A stretch of DNA of 47,905 nucleotides from JADLGH01 sp964586675 (GTDB lineage: Bacteria > Desulfobacterota_D > UBA1144 > Nemesobacterales > UBA2774): the NCBI GenBank assembly GCA_964586675.1, contig CAZPHQ010000027.1, positions 1 to 47,905 on the forward strand, written 5' to 3'. The notes beneath the pieces are model-generated. The model worked only from the letters and a program-made list of their open reading frames with translations. It did no database searches and was not told where the DNA came from. Position numbers and translations under genes: made by a program. Within the stretch, counting starts at the first letter, position 1; each line of letters starts with the position of its first letter. Below, in pieces: positions 31,201-37,066 of this stretch.

Positions 31201-32529
31201 GACAAGAGCATTCAGGCCCTTAAGGAAGGAAAAGAAAGGAGCATCACGAAGCCCCTCGACAACGCCGCCACGAAGTTCGTGGAGACGTGGGAAGTCGAAG
31301 CCGGCCTCATGACATACGCCCAGGCCATCGCGGAGCAGATGGAGTTCGCGATAGAAGAAGGCAGGGCGCTCGACATGACGGTCGAAGAATGGTTCGATTT
31401 CGCGAACCACTCTTCCTACCACCATGCGAAAGAGCGAGCGAGGCTGATGGGCATAGACGCCACCTGGGACTGCGAGCTTTCGAGAACGCCCGAGGGCTAT
31501 TATCAGGTAAAGGGAGGCATCGAGTACGCCATAGCCAAGTCGCTGGCTGTCGCTCCCTACGCCGACCTCATATGGATGGAAACGAAAACGGCCAACTACG
31601 AAGAGGCCAGGGAATTCGCTGAGGCCATACACGCCGAGTATCCGGACAAGATGCTCGCCTACAACCTCTCCCCTTCCTTCAACTGGGACACGACCGGCAT
31701 GACGGAAGACCAGATGAGGGAGTTCCCGAAGGAAATCGGAAAGCTCGGGTTCGTGTTCGACTTCATCACCTACGGCGGACACCAGATAGACGGGCTCGCC
31801 GCGGAAGAGTTTTCGATGGCCCTCAAGCAGGATGGCATGCTGGCGCTCGCAAGGCTCCAGAGAAAGCTCAGGCTCATCGATTCGCCTTACAGGACGCCGC
31901 AGTCACTCGTCGGCGGCCCGAGGCTCGACGCCGCGCTCGCCGCTTCGTCCGGCCGTACGGCGACGACAGTCGCAATGGGCAAGGGCTCGACGCAGGTACA
32001 GCACCTCGTCGAAACGGAAGTCCCGCCGAGAATCCTCGAAGACTGGCTCGAGCTCTGGTCCGAGCATTATGGCATACCGGGCAAGCTCATCGTGAAGCTG
32101 AGGCCGCATACCGCGGGCTCCGAGCTTTTAGAGCTTTCCGTCCTCGACGATATGAAGAACAAGCTCGCGAACGTCATATTCTCGACGATTCACGACCGCT
32201 GGGGCAACAACTTCATCTCCGTCCGCGACCAAAACACGTTCGACGACAAGCTCCGCCAGAAGAGGCTCATGACCCTCATACACCTGTTCCTCATTCACAG
32301 GTACAAGGCGGTCACGGTGCATTATGTCAGCCCGACGGACGACAACCTTAAGCAGGCTCAGGGAATGAAGGCGCTCGGTATCTACGACGAAGTAAATACC
32401 GAGGTCGGCCATATCATAGTCGCCCGCGTCAACATCGACCGCGTGAAAGAGCTCATCGGCTCAGACCTTTCCGAGCTCAAGAACTTCATCGCGAAGAGGT
32501 CGTCGAAGGCGCGCGGAAAGAAGAAGTAA
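28288..32529 (+). CDS. Malate synthase-isocitrate lyase (ICL2-type) fusion
   Basis: 1413 residues joining both glyoxylate-shunt enzymes. Residues 1 to about 560 are malate synthase A-type: MFDGEDA at 144-150 and the signature GFNTGRWDYI at 320-329. Residues about 675 to 1275 are isocitrate lyase with the catalytic loop KKCGH (852-856, nucleophile Cys854) and DADTGHGG. Residues about 1275 to 1400 (FSTIHDRWGNNFISVRD, LRQKRLMTLIHLFLIHRY, VHYVSPTDDNLKQAQGMKA) match the C-terminal extra domain of the long ICL2 form, which in mycobacteria is GNAT-like and binds acetyl-CoA. Isocitrate would be cleaved to succinate and glyoxylate, and glyoxylate condensed with acetyl-CoA to malate in one chain. The reading frame is continuous. 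Ribosome site AAGGAGAAGGAG. The order is MS first. Confidence 0.93.
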   Translation: MSTVHNITKQPFRNTPGPRGLQIRDNLEVEYADVFTPEVLEALKALSVFNRDQKLLMDKRYSRRAQRSRNRERIRFLNPSDFIPRTNIKVQDARDGKFVGPDIPHDLQRQWIQGTGPAARPNTSVDKSIRNVAYALLSGADGWMFDGEDALGQVGTMSLDNQRNLKLAIRKDPIFMNTAEQVSREMNEWAKGFFGREIISDWRKQLDFTTKIFRARGLHLDDRHVRDENGVALSASIVDTVLYVVNNYLELAKAGSSIVLYLPKIQTAEEAAFWNELLSALEDHLGIPVGSIKVYVLVEQIEATFQLMEIRAALGRHFVGFNTGRWDYINSVSDAMAWDQSFINPNIESITMTYGYMRNYEDRVRRAVNTPGINGNYALWQGGMEPNIPVGSDAGVKDGMEKAVAGAKREQKAGASGKWVAHWKMVHIVRPVWEEAGEENQAGRKFPPLTYTDEDADGLTLLEDAPRTIRGARNLISVALQYGNAFGQGFQAAALKPADFFENDDILYLMEDAATGEIRLSILWEWVDKGAELTEDDKETGVKAGDAFTKELFERLLSEEYSKLLKAKDKDVYDYSKPTTLPIAREIVEAYILDNIKTPWYIDLLNINLNNHDLPTAKLRIKQYKDAFKKDGTRITENLDFMPEARLDNLEDELDSFEREVQETKEWFESPRFKGIRRLYSARQVVQQRGTLEEDYPVARIYSEEFYNRLRELFAKGEQITTFGPYSPGQIVTMKRIGIEGIYLGGWATSAKGSTDEDPGPDLASYPLSQVPDEAAGLVRALLTADRNQKFVRSRMSEKERKATPKVDYRPFIIADADTGHGGDSHVRNLVKRFVEAGVTGYHIEDQKPGTKKCGHQGGKVLVPVDEQIKRLVAARFQLDIMKVPGIIVARTDAEAANLLDGRGDERDHPFILGVTNTNIPGYKNGYLAILKRFFEKGITDVNGFMLYKISDAEYEEAYEWFDKVGLTPIIDKSIQALKEGKERSITKPLDNAATKFVETWEVEAGLMTYAQAIAEQMEFAIEEGRALDMTVEEWFDFANHSSYHHAKERARLMGIDATWDCELSRTPEGYYQVKGGIEYAIAKSLAVAPYADLIWMETKTANYEEAREFAEAIHAEYPDKMLAYNLSPSFNWDTTGMTEDQMREFPKEIGKLGFVFDFITYGGHQIDGLAAEEFSMALKQDGMLALARLQRKLRLIDSPYRTPQSLVGGPRLDAALAASSGRTATTVAMGKGSTQVQHLVETEVPPRILEDWLELWSEHYGIPGKLIVKLRPHTAGSELLELSVLDDMKNKLANVIFSTIHDRWGNNFISVRDQNTFDDKLRQKRLMTLIHLFLIHRYKAVTVHYVSPTDDNLKQAQGMKALGIYDEVNTEVGHIIVARVNIDRVKELIGSDLSELKNFIAKRSSKARGKKK

Positions 32530-32555
32530 GAACGTTAAATGAAAATGAAGCCGGC

Positions 32556-32581
32556 GGGGGCGCGCGTGAAAGCGCGCCCCC
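32556..32581 (+). terminator. Strong hairpin after the glyoxylate gene
   Basis: GGGGGCGCGC (32556-32565) pairs with GCGCGCCCCC (32572-32581), 6-nt loop. It lies 26 nt after the stop. No T-tract follows, so termination may be partial or Rho-assisted, or the hairpin may protect the mRNA end. Confidence 0.5.
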
Positions 32582-32625
32582 TTCGGATTATAAGCCATCC
32601 CGAATAATCGGCGGAGGTAAACGAC

Positions 32626-32712
32626 ATGGAGCTTCTCCCGCCTTTCCTTTACGCAATATTTCTTATCACGTTCGTCGTGCTTATATTGGTCCATTCCGCA
32701 AAAGTCGAGTAA
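32626..32712 (+). CDS. 28-residue single-helix membrane peptide
   Basis: MELLPPFLYAIFLITFVVLI begins the peptide, then LVHSAKVE: one membrane helix and a short polar tail. GCGGAGG lies 8 nt before the ATG. It follows the glyoxylate gene and its hairpin by 97 nt on the same strand. Coding looks real because of the ribosome site and clean helix. Function unknown; small membrane peptides often modulate larger membrane proteins. Confidence 0.55.
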   Translation: MELLPPFLYAIFLITFVVLILVHSAKVE

Positions 32713-32802
32713 CAAGAATTTACTGCCCGGAAATGAATCGCTGGCGCTTTATTTCAGCGTGGATTATTTTGGTTAGTGGAAAATAAGTAGCTGATACCGG
32801 GA

Positions 32803-33714
32803 TCAGGCGCTTCTCGACTTTCGTCCCTGCCTCTCGCGTGACTTCTTCGAAAGGCCGTTCTCGTATTCTTCGAGGCATTCGTCCGAGCACGTGCCGCGAT
32901 AGGCTTCGCTGCATCCCTCGCACAGTATCACAAGATCGTCGCAGGGCACGTTTGCGCAGTTCTGGTAGCGGTCGCTCGACCCGCCGCACCTGACGCATTC
33001 GGCTATGCAGTCCCCGCCGGATTCCACATCCGAAATAAGCCTCTGGTCGAAGACGAAGCACTTCCCCTCCCAGACGGTGTCCGGGTATTTCTGGCAGAAA
33101 TTAATTATGCCGTCTTTGAGCTGATAGACGTCCGTAAAGCCGCGCGAGACCATGTACGCCGTCGCCTTCTCGCACCTTATCCCGCCAGTGCAGTAGGTGA
33201 TTATCGTCCTGTCTTTCCGGTTCTCGAATTCCCTTATGGCCTCCGGAAATTCGCGGAAGGAATCCATGTCGAGCGTGAGCGCGTCTTTGAACCTGCCGAC
33301 GTCCGATTCGTACTTGTTCCGTGTGTCGATTATGAGGAAGTCATCTCCGTTCGAATATCTTTCGAGGAGCTCCTCGGGGGAAATGTATTTACCCCTCCGC
33401 GACATGTCGAGCTCCTGCTCCATGCGGATTATCTCTTTCTTCTTCCTGACGATGAGCTTCCTGAACGGATGAAAAGTCGAGAGCTCTTCCTTGAACGCGA
33501 CGTCCTCGAACCCGGGTACGGAGTTTAAATGGCGCTTGTAGGCTGCTATGCGGTCCTTCGGGCCGGAAAGGGAGCCGTTAATACCCTCTTTGGCAATGAG
33601 TACCTTTCCGAGAAGGCCCTGACCGGCGCAAAATTTCCTTTCAGATGCAGCGAAGGCTTCCGGGTCGTCTATATTGACGAACTTGTAGAAGAGTATTACG
33701 TGTACGTTTTCCAT
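32803..33714 (-). CDS. trhO: tRNA uridine-34 hydroxylase TrhO
   Basis: 303-residue member of the TrhO/YceA family. An N-terminal ferredoxin-like domain (VILFYKFVNIDDP, LIAKEGINGSLSG) precedes a rhodanese domain with the active loop TYCTGGIRCEKA (C175, C181). A cysteine-rich tail follows (CIAECVRCGG, CANVPC, CEGCSEAY, CSDEC). TrhO uses oxygen to hydroxylate U34 of some tRNAs on the way to 5-(carboxy)methoxyuridine. The tail cysteines fit zinc binding. No obvious ribosome site. The family call is firm. Confidence 0.9.
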   Translation of the reverse strand: MENVHVILFYKFVNIDDPEAFAASERKFCAGQGLLGKVLIAKEGINGSLSGPKDRIAAYKRHLNSVPGFEDVAFKEELSTFHPFRKLIVRKKKEIIRMEQELDMSRRGKYISPEELLERYSNGDDFLIIDTRNKYESDVGRFKDALTLDMDSFREFPEAIREFENRKDRTIITYCTGGIRCEKATAYMVSRGFTDVYQLKDGIINFCQKYPDTVWEGKCFVFDQRLISDVESGGDCIAECVRCGGSSDRYQNCANVPCDDLVILCEGCSEAYRGTCSDECLEEYENGLSKKSRERQGRKSRSA

Positions 33715-33862
33715 TGTGTCAGGTCTACAAAGTTTAATGGCTGGGGTCCGTTTAATGTATCACCCTAACGGGCTAAAATTATAAGTGATTGAAGGGACTT
33801 TTCAACTTCAGAAAGGGTTAGGTGTAGATATAGTTAATATGTGGTGAGCTAGAGAGTTCCAG

Positions 33863-34150
33863 TTATTTATTTAACGATGGGCTGTTAAAAATAACCGAAA
33901 CAGGTCTATGCTCCGATGGCCCTAATTTTGCGATGAAGTTTCGGGAGCCGGATAAGAACCATACTGCTACTAAAATAAAGACGCTCAAGCCTAACAAAAG
34001 AGTTACCATACAACCCTTGCCCGCAGCTATCCTTTTCATTTTTCCTTTTCTTCCGGATTTGCTAGTTGGTATACCCGTCGCCTTCGATATTCCGCGTTTA
34101 GCCTTGGTCAGACCAGATGCTTTTTTCCATGAAAAACCCCTGAGCTTCAT
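33863..34150 (-). CDS. Small basic protein with membrane helix
   Basis: 95 residues. The first 48 are strongly basic (KLRGFSWKKASGLTKAKRGI, then GIPTSKSGRKGK) and look like a nucleic-acid- or membrane-surface-binding segment. One hydrophobic helix follows (MVTLLLGLSVFILVAVWFL) and then a polar tail. N-terminal motifs of the GFSWK...GIPTSKSGR kind occur in short unannotated proteins elsewhere, from memory and not verified here. A promoter-like pair lies 34-62 nt upstream. Function unknown. Confidence 0.55.
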   Translation of the reverse strand: MKLRGFSWKKASGLTKAKRGISKATGIPTSKSGRKGKMKRIAAGKGCMVTLLLGLSVFILVAVWFLSGSRNFIAKLGPSEHRPVSVIFNSPSLNK

Positions 34151-34183
34151 AATATGGTCACCGTAGACTTGATGTTAGCATAG

Positions 34184-34212
34184 CATATACGAGAAATTCA
34201 ATAGTTATTCAA
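34184..34212 (-). promoter_or_regulatory. Promoter for the small basic protein
   Basis: Minus strand TTGAAT (34207-34212) and TATATG (34184-34189), spacer 17 nt. Confidence 0.4.
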
Positions 34213-34250
34213 ATACGTCGAAATAGAGCTCTAACTATGCCAGGCCCTAT

Positions 34251-34346
34251 AAAAATGAGAGAGAGGGAACACTCAATGCTCGAAAGTGTTCCCTCTCTTC
34301 TTAAAGGAGGATGGAGGATGAATTTAAGTACGTTACTTAATCTTAG
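34251..34346 (-). ncRNA. Candidate small RNA with anti-Shine-Dalgarno linker
   Basis: Downstream of a near-consensus minus-strand promoter, the predicted transcript of about 95 nt has three parts. A 5' hairpin TTAAGTA/TACTTAA (34340 to 34324) comes first. A single-stranded CU-rich linker follows with two CCTCC motifs (34319 to 34305). A perfect 14-bp hairpin AGAGAGGGAACACT/AGTGTTCCCTCTCT (34298-34285 with 34273-34260) is followed by CTCA and five T. The T-run starts 4 nt after the stem, so the terminator is not ideal. No coding ORF fits this strand. The repeated CCUCC could pair with ribosome sites of target mRNAs. Confidence 0.4.
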
Positions 34347-34351
34347 TAATT

Positions 34352-34380
34352 AATATAAAGTATCCTCCTTAAAGTGTCAA
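34352..34380 (-). promoter_or_regulatory. Near-consensus promoter of the candidate small RNA
   Basis: Minus strand TTGACA (34375-34380) and TATATT (34352-34357), exactly 17 nt apart. One of the best sigma-70-like matches in the window, yet no gene starts just downstream. Confidence 0.6.
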
Positions 34381-34457
34381 GCATTATTTTCGAAGGTATG
34401 TGCAATATTCGTCGTCTGGTCCGAAAAATGCAGCCTGAAGCGTAAAGTAACGAACGA

Positions 34458-36824
34458 TTACTTCGGGTTAGAGGTCCATACCCAGTCTTTTATATCGGGC
34501 ATATCCTCTCCGTTGGCGCGCACGTATTGCGCATGCTCCTCGAGCTTCCGCTTGAAGTATTCGATCAGGTCTCCAGACTCCGACTGGAGCCTCCCGGCCC
34601 TGTGGAGAGCCTCGATTGCGAGGTGGTAGCGGCTCATGCCGTTGCATACGACCATGTCGAACGGCGTCGTGGTCGTTCCCTCCTCGACGTATCCGCGCAC
34701 GTGAAACCGCCCGGCGTTCGGGCGCTTGTAGGCGAGAACGTGGATAACGCGCGGGTAGCCGTGAAAGGCGAAGACGACAGGGGCTGTATCCGTGAACGTC
34801 TCGCGGAAAGTCTCCTCGTCGAATCCGTGCGGATGGTCGGCGTGGCGCTGGAGAGTCATGAGGTCCGTCACGTTCACCACCCTGACCTTGAGGGCAGGTA
34901 TGTGTTTTCTTAAAAGCCACGCCGCCGCCAAGGTTTCGTGCGTCGGCACGTCGCCCGCGCAACCGAGAACGACGTCGGGTTCCTTTCCGTCGTCGTTAGA
35001 GGCCCATTTCCATATGGAAGCGCCCCGCCTGCAGTGCTCTATGGCCGTCTCCATGTCCATCCACTGAAGCGCCGGCTGCTTTCCGGCGATGATAACGTTA
35101 ATGTAACCAGTGCTCCTCAGGCAGTGGTCTGCGGTCGAAATGAGCGAATTCGCGTCGGGCGGGAGGTATATCCTCACGACAGAGCCCTTTTTCGTCATAA
35201 CGGAGTCTATAAACCCCGGGCCCTGGTGGCTGTAGCCGTTATGGTCCTGCCTCCACGCGTGCGAGGTGAGTAAATAATTGAGCGACGCCACGGGCGCCCT
35301 CCACGGGAGCTCAGCCGACATCTTGAGCCACTTCGCGTGCTGGTTCATCATCGAATCGACTATAGTGGCAAAAGCCTCGTAGCACGGAAAGAGGCCGTGC
35401 CGTCCCGTAAGGAGGTATCCTTCGAGCCATCCCTGGCACATGTGCTCGCTCAGGATTTCGAGCACCCTGCCGTCGGGCGAGATGTGGTCGTCCGTTTCTA
35501 TGATCCTTTCGACAGAGCACCGGTTCGTCACCTCGAACACCGCGTCGAGCCTGTTTGAGCTCGTCTCGTCCGGGCAGAATATGCGGAAATTGTTCTCTTC
35601 CGAATTCTCCCTGAATATATCCCTCAGGAATTTCCCGAGCTCGCGGGTCGCCTCGCCCGTAACCGTCCCGGGCTCCCTCACCACGAGCGCATATTTCATC
35701 ATATCGGGCATTATGAGCGGCTTTAAAAGCCTGCCGCCGTTCGCGTAGGGGCTAGCCCCCATACGCTTCTGGCCGTAGGGGGTAAAGCCGGCGAGCTCCG
35801 GCATGAGCCTCCCTTCCTCGTCGAAAAGCTCCTCGGGCCTGTAGCTTTTCATCCATCTTTCCAGGATCCTCAAATGCTCCCTGTTCTGCCTGACCTCCGC
35901 CACCGGCACCTGGTGCGACCTGAAAGTCCCCTCTATCTGCTTCCCGTCGACAACCTTCGGGCCTGTCCAGCCCTTAGGGGTGCGGAGGATGATCATCGGC
36001 CAGTCCTGCCGCCTGCTGAAGCCCCTCATGCGGGCGTCCATCTGTATGCGCCGGATGTCTATGTAAGAGCGGTTAAGCGCGTTGGCGAAGGCCCTGTGGA
36101 CTTTCATCGGGTCGTCCCCGCCGACGAACCTGACAGCGTACCCTAGCCCTGTGAAGAGCGCCTTGAGCTCCTTGTCAGTCGAGCGGCCGAGGACAGTGGG
36201 CCCGGCTATCTTGTACGAGTTAAGGTGAAGTATCGGGAGCACCGCCCCGTCGCGGACGGGATTTATGAACTTGTTCGACTGCCAGCTCGCGGCGAGCGCT
36301 CCCGTCTCGGCTTCGCCGTCGCCCACGACGCAGACAGCGAGGAGCTCCGGGTTGTCCATAACGGCCCCGTAGGCGTGAGCGAGCGAATAGCCGAGCTCCC
36401 CGCCCTCGTTTATGGAGCCGGGCGTCTGCGGGCCGGTGTGGCTCGGGAGCCCTCCCGGCCACGAAAACCGCCTGAAGAGCCTCAGCATCCCCGCCTCGTC
36501 CCGCGTTAAATCGGGATAAGCCTCCGTGAGCGTTCCCTCGAGGTATGTATTCGCGAAGAGCGCGGGGCCCCCGTGCCCGGGCCCTGTGACGAAAATAACG
36601 TCGCAGTCCCTGTACCTTATCATCCGGTTAAGGTGCACGTATATGAGGTTCAGCCCCGGCACCGTGCCGAAATGCCCGAGCAGCCTCGGCTTTATGTGTT
36701 CGGGTTTCAGCGGCTCCCGGAGGAGCGGGTTGTCTTTGAGGTATATCTGGCCGACCGAGAGATAATTGGCCGCGCGCCAGTATTTGTCTATGAGCTCGAT
36801 TTGTTTTTTGGACAGTTTTTCCAT
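34458..36824 (-). CDS. xfp: Xylulose-5-phosphate/fructose-6-phosphate phosphoketolase
   Basis: 788 residues, the usual phosphoketolase length. Visible family marks are GPGHGGPALFANTYLEG, the thiamine-diphosphate motif VGDGEAETGALAASW, EGGELGYSLAHAYGAV, HLNSYKIAGPTVLGR, and YSHQGPGFIDSVMTKKG. It splits xylulose 5-phosphate (and usually fructose 6-phosphate) with phosphate into acetyl phosphate and an aldose phosphate. Acetyl phosphate can become acetyl-CoA for the glyoxylate enzyme nearby. It is transcribed away from the GH63-like gene's stop with a 242-nt gap, so it probably has its own promoter. Confidence 0.95.
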   Translation of the reverse strand: MEKLSKKQIELIDKYWRAANYLSVGQIYLKDNPLLREPLKPEHIKPRLLGHFGTVPGLNLIYVHLNRMIRYRDCDVIFVTGPGHGGPALFANTYLEGTLTEAYPDLTRDEAGMLRLFRRFSWPGGLPSHTGPQTPGSINEGGELGYSLAHAYGAVMDNPELLAVCVVGDGEAETGALAASWQSNKFINPVRDGAVLPILHLNSYKIAGPTVLGRSTDKELKALFTGLGYAVRFVGGDDPMKVHRAFANALNRSYIDIRRIQMDARMRGFSRRQDWPMIILRTPKGWTGPKVVDGKQIEGTFRSHQVPVAEVRQNREHLRILERWMKSYRPEELFDEEGRLMPELAGFTPYGQKRMGASPYANGGRLLKPLIMPDMMKYALVVREPGTVTGEATRELGKFLRDIFRENSEENNFRIFCPDETSSNRLDAVFEVTNRCSVERIIETDDHISPDGRVLEILSEHMCQGWLEGYLLTGRHGLFPCYEAFATIVDSMMNQHAKWLKMSAELPWRAPVASLNYLLTSHAWRQDHNGYSHQGPGFIDSVMTKKGSVVRIYLPPDANSLISTADHCLRSTGYINVIIAGKQPALQWMDMETAIEHCRRGASIWKWASNDDGKEPDVVLGCAGDVPTHETLAAAWLLRKHIPALKVRVVNVTDLMTLQRHADHPHGFDEETFRETFTDTAPVVFAFHGYPRVIHVLAYKRPNAGRFHVRGYVEEGTTTTPFDMVVCNGMSRYHLAIEALHRAGRLQSESGDLIEYFKRKLEEHAQYVRANGEDMPDIKDWVWTSNPK

Positions 36825-37066
36825 ATGATCGTTCGCCTTTCTGGAGGACGCCTCGCGGGATCTTTACCTACAAGATTATCGCATCATAAAGGGTCGGCAA
36901 GTCCTATTTAAAATGTCCGGAACGAGAGGAGTGAAGGTCAGCGGCGTAACGGAAAGAAAGCCCGACGGTATCGGGTTTTTATTCTCCCGAACGACTGCCG
37001 GTGCAGTGGCTCCAATGGACGCGCCGCGCCCTGAATATCCTGGCCGTCGGCTACTGCGATACGCGT

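Noticed and set aside
29980..31782. 600-codon open frame on the minus strand
   Set aside because: It lies wholly inside the MS-ICL gene, whose motifs and codon use show that the plus strand is coding. The antisense translation is rich in Arg, Val and Leu without recognisable domains, typical of a GC-rich shadow.
34318..34353. 11-codon plus-strand ORF with good AGGAGG site
   Set aside because: Not listed as a gene because no plus-strand promoter or downstream partner is visible, and the minus strand has the better promoter. Kept as an alternative explanation of the small RNA locus.
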